Below are positions 24,726-33,022 of a stretch of DNA of 64,000 bases, piece after piece. Source of the DNA: Actinophytocola sp044466355 (lineage in GTDB: Bacteria > Actinomycetota > Actinomycetes > Mycobacteriales > Pseudonocardiaceae); assembly GCF_044466355.1 (NCBI RefSeq), contig NZ_JBITMQ010000017.1:124001-188000 (forward strand), read 5' to 3'. Below the pieces are notes generated by a model, which saw only the letters and a list, made by a program, of their open reading frames with translations, did no database searches and was not told where the DNA came from. The translations under genes were made by a program, and so were the position numbers. How positions within the stretch are numbered: position 1 is the stretch's first letter; each line of letters begins with the position of its first letter.

Positions 24726-25970
24726 TCATGGCTGTCGAACCGCGGTGACCAGTCGGTCCGACCGGCTGAGGAGGTGGATGCCGAAGGCGCTGATCAAGCC
24801 AACCGTGGTGAGGGTCAACCATGGCGCCCAGGGCACACCGAGTCCGTGCGCGATGTCCAGGACGCTGCCGGTCGCGAGGTTTCCGGCGGCGATGCCGACG
24901 CCGCAGATCGTGTTGTACAGCCCGTAGTGCGTGGCGACGGTGTCCTGTCCGGACAGTGTCACGATCGTGTCCATCTCGAAGGGGAACACGACCACTGAGC
25001 CGAGGGTCAGCAGCGCGACCGAGATGGCGAGCGGCGCGAACGTCCAGACTGGACTGTCCGTCACGGACGTTGCGAGGGCAGGTGGCAGGAACGCGGCGCC
25101 CATGAGCGCGAGCCCTGCCGTGATGCACTGCCCATGGCTCCACCGCTTCCGGCACCAGCTGGTCACGCGCACCTGCCCGGCGATCGCGATGACACCGGAG
25201 ATCACGAACAAGGCCGCGACCTCGATCGTGCCCACCGCCTCGGAGGGCGCGAGTCGTCGCGTCTCCAGCGGGAGCGCGAGATATATCTGGAACGACAGGA
25301 CATACGAGCCGGTCATGACGACCGAGAACGCCAGGAACCGCCGGTTGCCCAGAGCCGTGCGCCAGCCGGCGAGCAGCGACGTCGGTGGTCCGGTACGTTG
25401 GCGCGCGGGCAGCGCGCGGACCTGCAGGACGGTCAACCCGAGGAACACCAGCGCAGCCACCAGGCAGGTGAGCCGGAAGGTGATGCCCGTCAGCGCCAGC
25501 CCGATGAGCGGGCCCAGCAGGATGCCGGACTGGTAGAACACGTTGAACAGCGCGAAGGCCTCCACTCGCCGCTCGCCCGCGTCCGCGGCCACGTAGGCCC
25601 GGACCGCCGGGTTGAACAACGCCCCGGCGAACCCCGTCGCCGCCGACGCGACCAGCAGCGCGGGTACCGAGTCGGCGAGTCCGAGCATCGCGAAACCCGC
25701 CGTGCGCAGCGCGCACCCCGCCACGATGAGCGGCTTGTAGCCGAACCGGTCGGCCAGGCCGCCGCCGAGCAGGAACATGCCCTGCTGGGAGAAGTTCCGC
25801 ATGCCGAGGACCAGCCCCACCAGCCAGCCCGCCAGCCCCAGCTCAAGGGACAGGTGCGTGGCGAGGTAGGGCATCAGCATGTAGAAGCCGATGTTGATGG
25901 TCAGCTGGTTGACCGCCAGCAGCTGGACGGTACGGTCGAAGGAGCGGAACTGCTGGGCGATCCCGGTCAT
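24726..25970 (-). CDS. MFS transporter, Rv0849-like
   Basis: A 414-residue 12-helix permease (QLLAVNQLTINIGFYMLMPYLATHL at helix 1; GGGLADRFGYKPLIVAG as motif A). Its start overlaps the stop of the cysteine-synthase-like gene (ATGA). The order LpqS-like, CysK2-like, MFS matches the copper-induced lpqS-cysK2-Rv0849 operon of M. tuberculosis, in which Rv0849 is an MFS permease of unproven substrate. Export of a thiol or copper complex is a reasonable guess, not shown. Confidence 0.8.
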   Translation of the reverse strand: MTGIAQQFRSFDRTVQLLAVNQLTINIGFYMLMPYLATHLSLELGLAGWLVGLVLGMRNFSQQGMFLLGGGLADRFGYKPLIVAGCALRTAGFAMLGLADSVPALLVASAATGFAGALFNPAVRAYVAADAGERRVEAFALFNVFYQSGILLGPLIGLALTGITFRLTCLVAALVFLGLTVLQVRALPARQRTGPPTSLLAGWRTALGNRRFLAFSVVMTGSYVLSFQIYLALPLETRRLAPSEAVGTIEVAALFVISGVIAIAGQVRVTSWCRKRWSHGQCITAGLALMGAAFLPPALATSVTDSPVWTFAPLAISVALLTLGSVVVFPFEMDTIVTLSGQDTVATHYGLYNTICGVGIAAGNLATGSVLDIAHGLGVPWAPWLTLTTVGLISAFGIHLLSRSDRLVTAVRQP

Positions 25971-27019
25971 CGCGTGGCCCCGGTGAGAGCTGTGAGGGGG
26001 TCGACGACCGTGGTGCACCGGGTCCAGCGCAGGACCTCGCGCTCGCCCGGGTGGTCGATGGTGTCCGGCTCGTCGGCCGTGGCCGTCTCGAGCAGACGGT
26101 GGGCGGCGCAGTAGGTGTCGTTGTAGACGGTGTCGAAGTACCGCTGCGGTCCGTCGGGGAAGACCGCCACGATGCGGGTTCCCGCCGGATGCGTGCGTGC
26201 GACCCAGCCCGCGACCAGCGCGACGGCCCCGACACTCCAGCCGCCCGACGCGTACTGCGCGGCGGCGAGCCTGCGGCAGGTCACCACCGACTCACCGGCG
26301 CTGACCCAGTGCACCTCGTCGAACGCCGGGTAGTCGACGTTGCGCGGGTGGATGCTCGACCCGAGGCCCCGCATCAGCCGCGGGCGTGCGGGCTGGCCGA
26401 AGATGGTGGAACCCACCGTGTCGACGCCGACCAGCCGCAGGCCGGGGTTGTGCCTGCGCAGCTCGCGCGCGATTCCGGCCGAGTGACCACCGGTGCCGAC
26501 CGAGCAGACCAGCACGTCCACTCGTCCCAGGTCCGCCCGTATCTCGGCGGCCAATGCGGCGTAGGCGGCCACGTTGTCAGGGTTGTGGTACTGGTCCGGC
26601 GAGTACGCGCCGGGGTTCCGTGCGAGCAACTCGGCGACCCGCGCGCGGCGCGCTTCCTGCCAGCCCCCGACCGGGTCCGGCTGCTCGACGATCTCCACGC
26701 GCGCGCCGTAGGCGACGAGGAGCCGGTGCACGATCGGCTCCATGCCGGGGTCGGTGACGAGCGCGACCGGGTGCCCGTAGGTGATCCCGGCCAGCGCCAG
26801 GCCGAGGCCGAGCGTGCCGCTCGTCGACTCGACGATCAGCCCACCGGGCTTCAGGTCGCCGCGTTCGCGGGCGCGGGCGACCATGTGCAGTGCGGGGCGG
26901 TCCTTCATCCCGCCGGGGTTGTGGCCTTCGAGCTTGGCCCAGAAGCCCGTGCCGTCGGTGGTGAATGGGGTGTCGATCCAGACCAGGGGCGTGTTGCCCA
27001 CAGGGGCGTGCGAACGCAT
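25967..27019 (-). CDS. PLP-dependent cysteine-synthase-like enzyme (CysK2-like)
   Basis: A 350-residue fold-type II PLP enzyme. The PLP-lysine motif is NPGGMKDRPA, preceded by VGNTPLVWID. The substrate loop reads ESTSGTLGLGLALAG, where CysK/CysM have TSGNTG, and the phosphate loop is SVGTGGHSAG. In M. tuberculosis the enzyme in the equivalent position, CysK2, makes S-sulfocysteine from O-phosphoserine and thiosulfate; transfer of that activity here is inferred from gene order. ATG 27019 is chosen by alignment; GGAA upstream is weak. Confidence 0.8.
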   Translation of the reverse strand: MRSHAPVGNTPLVWIDTPFTTDGTGFWAKLEGHNPGGMKDRPALHMVARARERGDLKPGGLIVESTSGTLGLGLALAGITYGHPVALVTDPGMEPIVHRLLVAYGARVEIVEQPDPVGGWQEARRARVAELLARNPGAYSPDQYHNPDNVAAYAALAAEIRADLGRVDVLVCSVGTGGHSAGIARELRRHNPGLRLVGVDTVGSTIFGQPARPRLMRGLGSSIHPRNVDYPAFDEVHWVSAGESVVTCRRLAAAQYASGGWSVGAVALVAGWVARTHPAGTRIVAVFPDGPQRYFDTVYNDTYCAAHRLLETATADEPDTIDHPGEREVLRWTRCTTVVDPLTALTGATR

Positions 27020-27069
27020 GACGATTCCGTTCCGTGTGGTGAGGCTGATGGCGGCGACGTGGCCGCCGG

Positions 27070-27459
27070 TCAGCACCTCGACACACAGAACGTGAGCAGA
27101 GTGGCTCGCCCGGATCGCGACGCCGGGCAGCTGGGTGCCCGCGGTCGCCGGGTTGGGTCGATCAGGCCGACCAAAGCCAGGAGCGGCAGGGCGGGCAGGG
27201 CGAGGAGGTCGCCGTCGTCCGTGCGGGACGCGACCATGCAGTGCGGATGCTCGGACGCGTGAGGCACTGAGCCGGAATGGCAGTCGTCGACCGGATGCTC
27301 GTGCGCGACCGACACCGAGTGGGCCGGGTGTGGATCGGGATGCTCGGCGAGACACGGGAGCGCGTGGATCGCGAGGTACATCACCAGTACCGCGATCGCC
27401 AGGAAGAGGTGCCCCACTATGTGGACACGCATCGCACCCGGTCGAACGCTCACAGTCAC
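27070..27459 (-). CDS. LpqS/DUF6153-like His-rich secreted protein
   Basis: A 129-residue protein with an N-terminal hydrophobic helix (HLFLAIAVLVMYLAIHALP), a His-rich middle (EHPDPHPAHSVSVAHEHP, HASEHPHCM) and a conserved-looking end LLTFCVSR. The tail and gene order recall LpqS, the RicR-regulated lipoprotein upstream of cysK2 in mycobacteria. The leader could have been a lipoprotein signal but a clear lipobox is not obvious. Start is uncertain: GTG 27459 or ATG 27432. Likely role is extracellular copper binding, from composition and context. Confidence 0.65.
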   Translation of the reverse strand: MTVSVRPGAMRVHIVGHLFLAIAVLVMYLAIHALPCLAEHPDPHPAHSVSVAHEHPVDDCHSGSVPHASEHPHCMVASRTDDGDLLALPALPLLALVGLIDPTRRPRAPSCPASRSGRATLLTFCVSRC

Positions 27460-27521
27460 GGGACTGTACCGACGATCTTCGACGGACGAGCGCGATGGCG
27501 TCCACGTTCACCCGGTTGTGG

Positions 27522-28085
27522 TCACGCCCGGCGGGCGGTCGCGAGGGGTGACAGGGCCTGGACGGCCTCGTCGAGACTGGCCTCGATGTCGTCTGCCAAA
27601 TCGCGGACGACCACGAGGGACGCGCTGTCCACTGTGGCCTGCGCGATGTCGATCCCGTCCTCCGCGAGTCCGATCACCAGTCGCGCGAACGCGACGTCGA
27701 ACCGCGGTCCGGTGAACGTGCGTAACCGTGCTGCCTCGTCGGCCATGTCGAAGGCGGTGTCACCGAGCCGCTCCGGATCGCCCCACAGGCTCAGCCAGCC
27801 ACGCATCCGGCCGAGCCGCTCGAAGAGCTGTGCTTCGAAGTCGGCGGCGAACCGGAGGACCACCGGGTTCCGGGTTTGTGAAGTCGCGAGGCGGGTGAGA
27901 CGGGCGAGTTCCTCGTGATGCGCCACCATGTCCCGCGCGAACCGGATGTCGGCCGCGTGGGGTTTGCGGCGCACGAACGAGGACGCCTTGGCGTACCCCA
28001 GGCCGAGACTCGCGCCGATCGCCAGGAGTAGGACCGCGAACAGGATCCACACGACGACCTGGCCAGAGCTGAGGCCCGCCATCAT
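27522..28085 (-). CDS. Membrane-anchored DUF305-like protein
   Basis: A 187-residue protein with an N-terminal membrane helix (about residues 9-30), where the protein at 10260 has a cleaved signal. The first repeat keeps paired histidines (RFARDMVAHHEELARLTRLA); the second repeat (ARLVIGLAEDGIDIAQAT) has lost them. It therefore looks like a half-degenerate DUF305 protein. GAGG precedes ATG 28085 and operator site 12 lies 22 bp further upstream. It heads the probable operon DUF305-LpqS-CysK2-MFS. Confidence 0.75.
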   Translation of the reverse strand: MMAGLSSGQVVVWILFAVLLLAIGASLGLGYAKASSFVRRKPHAADIRFARDMVAHHEELARLTRLATSQTRNPVVLRFAADFEAQLFERLGRMRGWLSLWGDPERLGDTAFDMADEAARLRTFTGPRFDVAFARLVIGLAEDGIDIAQATVDSASLVVVRDLADDIEASLDEAVQALSPLATARRA

Positions 28086-28107
28086 GCGGACCTCGCGAGT
28101 ACAGTCA

Positions 28108-28124
28108 TACTATGCACGATAGTA
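28108..28124. promoter_or_regulatory. BlaI-type operator, site 12
   Basis: TACTATGCACGATAGTA, identical over all 17 bp to the copy at 8021. It lies 22 bp upstream of the DUF305-like gene and abuts a strong hairpin at 28125. Confidence 0.85.
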
Positions 28125-28164
28125 GATGTCGCCGACCGCTCACATCAGAGCGGTCGGCGACATC
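28125..28164 (-). terminator. Perfect 16-bp hairpin after the AhpD-like gene
   Basis: Arms at 28125-28140 (GATGTCGCCGACCGCT) and 28149-28164 are exact complements around an 8-base loop. It lies 11 bp after the AhpD-like stop, reading on the minus strand, so it probably terminates that transcript before the operator. No clear T-tract follows. Confidence 0.7.
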
Positions 28165-28175
28165 GTTGGTGGTTC

Positions 28176-28697
28176 TCAGTCCTCCTCGGGTTTGATGCCC
28201 GCGACGAGGTTGAACGACCCGGTGAGCAGGTTGAGTGAGACGAGACCGACGACATCGGCGATCGTGCGGTCGGTCCAGCCGTGGGCGCGGAGTTCCGCGA
28301 CGTCGTCGGTGGTGATCGACGCGGGTTCGGCGAGGACACGCACGGCGAAGGTGAGCAGGGCCGCCTCGCGGGGATCGGCGGCGGTGGCCTCGCGTGCCAG
28401 TGCGATGTCGGTGTCGCTCAGCCCCGCGGCCCGCGCGGCGGCGGTGTGTGCCGCCATGCAGGTGCCGCAGCCGATCCAGCCCTGGGCGGCGATCGAGATC
28501 TGCTCGCTGAGCCGCCGGGGGAGCTTGACCCGCTTCAGTGCGCGGGAGAAGTCGAGGTAACCCTGCAGGAGTGCGGGGGAGTGAGCCATGGTCGCGACCA
28601 TGTCCCCTGCCGAACCGTGCCTGCCGATGATCCCCTCGAGCAGTTCCCGCGACCTCTCCGGCGCTTCTTCCGGGGTGAGCGGTCCGATGGCGCGCAT
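28176..28697 (-). CDS. AhpD-like carboxymuconolactone decarboxylase-family protein
   Basis: A 173-residue alkylhydroperoxidase/CMD-fold protein. The redox motif GCGTCMAAHTAAAR gives Cys-Gly-Thr-Cys followed by His, the AhpD-type catalytic arrangement. It probably reduces peroxides or acts in thiol stress defence. It is preceded 12 bp away by the MFS stop, so the pair MFS-AhpD-like may be one transcript that ends at the hairpin 28125-28164. Confidence 0.85.
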   Translation of the reverse strand: MRAIGPLTPEEAPERSRELLEGIIGRHGSAGDMVATMAHSPALLQGYLDFSRALKRVKLPRRLSEQISIAAQGWIGCGTCMAAHTAAARAAGLSDTDIALAREATAADPREAALLTFAVRVLAEPASITTDDVAELRAHGWTDRTIADVVGLVSLNLLTGSFNLVAGIKPEED

Positions 28698-28709
28698 CGT
28701 TCCTCCTGC

Positions 28710-30122
28710 TCACGCGGCCGCGGCTGCGGTCTCGCGGGCCCGTCGGCTCCGCAGCGTGGCGCCTGCCAGCAGTGCTCCGGCCACGGCGATGACCGCGGCG
28801 CCGACGAACGCCGAGGACAGGCCCTCGGTCAGCAGTGCGGTGTCGGTGGTCTGACCGGCGCCGAGCGCGCTGGTCACGGCGGTCATCGCGGCGAGGCCGA
28901 GTGCGGAGCCGATCTGGTAGCTGGTGTTGACGATGCCCGAGGCGAGGCCGCCTTCCTCCGGACGTGCGCTGGAGATCGCGGTGCCCAGTGACGGGATGAA
29001 CGCGAGCGCCATGCCGGCGGCGGTGACGAGCGAGGCGGGGAGCACGTCGATCCAGAACGTGCCGGCCGGGCGGACGAACGACAGCCAGCCCAGGCCGACG
29101 GCGAGCACCGCCAGCCCGGCGACGACCATGGCCTTGGCGCCGAAGCGTGCGGTGAGCCTCGGCGCCACCACGATCATGATGAGCATGATGACCGTGGTCA
29201 TCGGCAGCAGCGCCGAGCCGCTCGCGAACGCGCCGAGGCCGAGCACCTGCTGCAGGTAGAGGTTGAGGAAGAACCACATCGGGATCCACGCCGCGCCGAG
29301 CAGCAGCTGCGCGAGGTTGGCCGCGGCGAGGTCCGGGGTGCGGAAGATGCCGAGCCGCACCAGCGGGGTCCGGCGCCGGGCCTGCAGGGCGACGAACGCC
29401 ACCAGCAGCACCACCGCGACGATCAGGCCGACAACCGTGGTCGTCGAGCCCCAGCCCGCCTCGGGTGCCCGCACGATCGCGTAGACCGCGGCGGCGAGCC
29501 CGCCGGTGACGGTGACGGCGCCCGCGATGTCCGTCCCACCGCGCTGCGCCGGGCTGCTCGGCATGAGGGCTGGGATGGCGGCGAGGACGATCAGTGCGAT
29601 CGGGATGTTGATGTAGAAGACCCAGGGCCAGCTGACGTACTCGGTGATCACGCCGCCGAGGAACACCCCGGCCGTGCCGCCCGCGGGTGCGGCGGCGCCG
29701 TAGAGGGCCAGTGCCCTGGTCAGTTCTTTCGGTGTGCCACCGAACAGCATCATCAACAGGGTCAGTGCCGAGGGTGCGATCAGCGCGGCGCCGACGCCCT
29801 GCAGCGCCCGCCCGGTCAGCTCGACCCAGACCGTGCCCGCGGCACCCGCGACGACCGAGCCCGCCAGCAGCACCACCCATCCGGACGCGAAGACGCGCTT
29901 GGCGCCCAGCAGGTCGGACAGTCTGCCGCCCAGCAACAACAGTCCGCCGAAGGCGATGACGTAGGCGTTGAAGACCCAGGACAGGTTCTCCTGGGAGAAG
30001 CCGAGCTCGGCCTGGATGCGCGGTAGCGCGACGCCGATGATCGAGGTGTCCATGATGACCATGAACTGAGCGGTCGCGATCAGCGCGAGCGCCCACCACC
30101 GCCGGGACTCTCTCGTTTCCAT
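28710..30122 (-). CDS. MFS drug transporter, EmrB/QacA type
   Basis: A 470-residue permease of the 14-helix DHA2 family (FMVIMDTSIIGVALPRI at helix 1; GGRLSDLLGAKRVF as motif A; a long hydrophobic C-terminal half). It is related in layout to the permease at 15899. ATG 30122 follows GGAG. The gene lies back to back with the truncated gene at 30138, leaving only 15 bp between them, which is too little for two normal promoters. Confidence 0.88.
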   Translation of the reverse strand: METRESRRWWALALIATAQFMVIMDTSIIGVALPRIQAELGFSQENLSWVFNAYVIAFGGLLLLGGRLSDLLGAKRVFASGWVVLLAGSVVAGAAGTVWVELTGRALQGVGAALIAPSALTLLMMLFGGTPKELTRALALYGAAAPAGGTAGVFLGGVITEYVSWPWVFYINIPIALIVLAAIPALMPSSPAQRGGTDIAGAVTVTGGLAAAVYAIVRAPEAGWGSTTTVVGLIVAVVLLVAFVALQARRRTPLVRLGIFRTPDLAAANLAQLLLGAAWIPMWFFLNLYLQQVLGLGAFASGSALLPMTTVIMLIMIVVAPRLTARFGAKAMVVAGLAVLAVGLGWLSFVRPAGTFWIDVLPASLVTAAGMALAFIPSLGTAISSARPEEGGLASGIVNTSYQIGSALGLAAMTAVTSALGAGQTTDTALLTEGLSSAFVGAAVIAVAGALLAGATLRSRRARETAAAAA

Positions 30123-30137
30123 GACTACTCCATACCG

Positions 30138-30587
30138 GTGAAGGACTACGCCACGTCGCGGGTGTCCTCGGTGGACGGTTACGAGGTGAAGCTGGACGGC
30201 GATCTCGTGCCGGGCAGGACCGCGGAACTGACGCTGACCGTCAGCAAGGACGGCAGGCCCGTCACCGACTTGCAGCCGTATCTCGGCGCGTATGGGCACC
30301 TGGTGGCGTTGCGTGTCGGCGACCTCGCTTACCTGCACGTCCACCCGGACGGCGAACCCGGTGACGGCAAGACCAAGCCTGGGCCCACGGTGACGTTCTT
30401 CGCGGAGGTTCCGTCCGCGGGTGCGTACCGGCTGTTCCTTGACTTCCAGCATGGGAACTCGGTCCGCACCGCGGAGTTCACTCTTGCCACTGATGGGCAC
30501 ACGCCAGCGCCACCGGCACAGCCTGCACCCGAACCAGCACCCGCTGAAAGCGGTGGCCACGCCGATGACGGTCACGGCCACAACTGA
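30138..30587 (+). pseudogene. C-terminal fragment of heavy-metal-binding envelope protein
   Basis: 149 codons that match, from memory, the C-terminal half of actinobacterial secreted proteins of roughly 250-300 residues: GRTAELTLTVSKDGRPVTDLQPYLGAYGHLVALR, then AYLHVHPDGEPGDG, then YRLFLDFQHG. The signal peptide and the first domain are missing, and the GTG at 30138 has no ribosome site. The end is His-rich (GGHADDGHGHN). It is immediately followed by copA. I read it as a 5'-truncated gene whose front was lost when the neighbouring MFS segment arrived. Confidence 0.6.
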
Positions 30588-30610
30588 TCTCGCGAAGGAG
30601 GAGATTCGTC

Positions 30611-32869
30611 ATGACTGCTGAAGTGAATCAGCGGACCCGCGAGATCGAACTGGCCATCGGTGGCATGACCTGCGCGTCGTGCGCGAACCGGATCGAGCGC
30701 AAGCTCAACAAGCTCGAGGGCGTGACCGCAACCGTCAACTACGCGACCGAGAAGGCGAAGGTCGCCTTCCCCGACGACGTCGACCCGAGCACGCTCGTCG
30801 CGCAGGTCGAGGCCGCGGGCTACAGCGCCGCGCTGCCCCAGCCGCCACGCCAACAGAACCGGCAGGACGACCAGGACGAGCCCGAGGAGGACCCGACCCG
30901 CCCGCTGCGGCAACGGCTGATCGGCTCGGTCGTGCTGTCGGTGCCGGTCATCGCGCTCGCGATGATCCCGGCCATCCAGTTCACGAACTGGCAGTGGATC
31001 TCGCTGACGCTCGCCGCGCCGGTGATCGCCTGGGCGGCGTGGCCGTTCCACAAGGCGGCGTGGCAGAACCTGCGGCACGGCGCCGCCACCATGGACACGC
31101 TCATCTCCATGGGCACCCTGGCCGCGTTCGCGTGGACGCTGTACGCGCTGCAGTGGGGCACGGCAGGGATTCCCGGGATGAAGCACCCGTTCGAGTTCAC
31201 CATCGAGCGGATGGCAGGCGACGGCAACATCTACCTGGAGGTCGCGGCCGGGGTGACCACGTTCATCCTCGCCGGCCGGTACTTCGAGGCACGTGCGAAG
31301 CGCCGCGCGGGTTCCGCGTTGCGGGCGCTGCTTTCCTTGGGCGCCAAGGATGTCGCGGTGCTGCGTAACGGCAAGGAGGAACGCGTCCCGGTCGACTCGC
31401 TGACGGTCGGTGACCGGTTCGTCGTCCGCCCGGGCGAGAAGATCGCCACGGACGGTGTCATCGAGGACGGTTCGTCAGCGGTGGACGCGAGCATGCTGAC
31501 CGGTGAGTCGGTGCCGGTCGAGGTCGGGCCGGGCGACACCGTGGTCGGCGCGACGGTCAACGCCGGCGGCAGGCTCGTCGTGCGTGCCACGAAGGTCGGC
31601 GCGGACACCCAGCTCGCGCAGATGGCGAAGCTGGTCGAGGACGCGCAGACCGGCAAGGCCCAGGTCCAGCGGCTCGCCGACCGGATCTCGGGCGTGTTCG
31701 TCCCGATCGTGATCGCTCTCGCGTTCGGCACGCTGGCGTTCTGGCTCGGTGCGGGCGGGACCCCCGCCGCCGCGTTCACCGCCGCCGTCGCGGTCCTGAT
31801 CATCGCCTGCCCGTGCGCGCTCGGGCTGGCCACGCCGACGGCGCTGCTGGTCGGCACGGGCCGGGGTGCGCAGCTGGGCATCCTGATCAAGGGCCCGGAG
31901 GTGCTGGAGTCCACCCGGCGCGTCGACACGGTCGTGCTGGACAAGACCGGCACGGTCACGAGCGGCCGGATGTCGCTGGTCGACGTGCACGTGGCGGACG
32001 GCGTCGACGACGTCGAGGTGCTGCGGCTGGCGGGTGCGCTGGAGAAGGCGTCGGAGCACCCGATCGCCGCGGCCATCGCCCGCGCCGCGCAGGACAAGGT
32101 CGGCGACCTGCCCGAGGTCGAGGGCTTCACCAACGCGGAGGGCCTCGGTGTCCAGGGCGTCGTCGACGGTCACGCGGTCGTCGTCGGCCGCACCGCGCTG
32201 CTCGAAGACTGGGCGGTGCACCTCACCCCCTCGCTGGCCGAGGCTAAGGCCGAGGCGGAACGGCAGGGCAGGACCGCCGTGGCCGTCGGCTGGGACGGGC
32301 AGGCCCGTGCTGTGCTGGTCGTGGCGGACACCGTCAAGCCCACCTCGGCGGACGCGATCGCGGGACTGCGGAAGCTCGGGCTGACGCCCGTGCTGCTGAC
32401 CGGTGACAACGAGGCCGCCGCCCGTTCGGTCGCCGCCGAGGTGGGCATCGACGAGGTGATCGCCGAGGTCCTGCCGCAGGACAAGGTGGCCGTGGTCAAG
32501 CGGCTGCAGTCGGAGGGCAAGGTCGTCGCGATGGTCGGTGACGGGGTCAACGACGCCGCCGCACTGGCCCAGGCCGACCTCGGCCTGGCCATGGGGACCG
32601 GCACCGACGTCGCGATCGAGGCGAGCGACCTGACCCTGGTCCGCGGTGACCTGCGGGCCGCGGTCGACGCCATCCGGTTGTCGCGCCGCACCCTCGCCAC
32701 GATCAAGGGCAACCTGTTCTGGGCGTTCGGCTACAACGTCGCGGCACTCCCGCTGGCGGCGGCGGGCCTGCTCAACCCGATGATCGCCGGTGCCGCCATG
32801 GCCTTCAGCTCGGTCTTTGTCGTCGGCAACAGCCTGCGGCTACGCGGCTTCCGCAGCACGATCGACTGA
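30611..32869 (+). CDS. copA: CopA-type Cu(I)-exporting P1B-1 ATPase
   Basis: A 752-residue copper exporter. In order: HMA domain with MTCASC (Cys21, Cys24); membrane helices; TGES actuator motif; the membrane metal site CPC (Cys400, Cys402); DKTGT with phosphorylated Asp444; SEHPIA; GDGVND; and the P1B-1 signature GYN in helix 7 with MAFSS in helix 8. These residues specify Cu(I)/Ag(I). The ATG follows AAGGAGGA. Its natural promoter is not visible, because the truncated gene and MFS lie directly upstream. Confidence 0.96.
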   Translation: MTAEVNQRTREIELAIGGMTCASCANRIERKLNKLEGVTATVNYATEKAKVAFPDDVDPSTLVAQVEAAGYSAALPQPPRQQNRQDDQDEPEEDPTRPLRQRLIGSVVLSVPVIALAMIPAIQFTNWQWISLTLAAPVIAWAAWPFHKAAWQNLRHGAATMDTLISMGTLAAFAWTLYALQWGTAGIPGMKHPFEFTIERMAGDGNIYLEVAAGVTTFILAGRYFEARAKRRAGSALRALLSLGAKDVAVLRNGKEERVPVDSLTVGDRFVVRPGEKIATDGVIEDGSSAVDASMLTGESVPVEVGPGDTVVGATVNAGGRLVVRATKVGADTQLAQMAKLVEDAQTGKAQVQRLADRISGVFVPIVIALAFGTLAFWLGAGGTPAAAFTAAVAVLIIACPCALGLATPTALLVGTGRGAQLGILIKGPEVLESTRRVDTVVLDKTGTVTSGRMSLVDVHVADGVDDVEVLRLAGALEKASEHPIAAAIARAAQDKVGDLPEVEGFTNAEGLGVQGVVDGHAVVVGRTALLEDWAVHLTPSLAEAKAEAERQGRTAVAVGWDGQARAVLVVADTVKPTSADAIAGLRKLGLTPVLLTGDNEAAARSVAAEVGIDEVIAEVLPQDKVAVVKRLQSEGKVVAMVGDGVNDAAALAQADLGLAMGTGTDVAIEASDLTLVRGDLRAAVDAIRLSRRTLATIKGNLFWAFGYNVAALPLAAAGLLNPMIAGAAMAFSSVFVVGNSLRLRGFRSTID

Positions 32870-32872
32870 CCC

Positions 32873-32918
32873 ACTCGCTGTGACCCCAGCCGGAGCGTCG
32901 GCTGGGGTCACAGCGAGT
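32873..32918 (+). terminator. Strong terminator after copA
   Basis: A perfect 19-bp stem (arms 32873-32891 and 32900-32918) with an 8-base loop, beginning 4 bp after the copA stop. The arm starts ACTCGCTGTGACCCC. A short TCTGTCC follows rather than a long T-run. Confidence 0.85.
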
Positions 32919-33022
32919 CTGTCCGTTGGTGCAGACGTTGGTGCCTGGTCGGCGGGAATCGAGCCGTCTGACCGATTCATGCCGGATGATGGCGCGAGAC
33001 GTCCCTTGCGGAAGGAGCCGTG

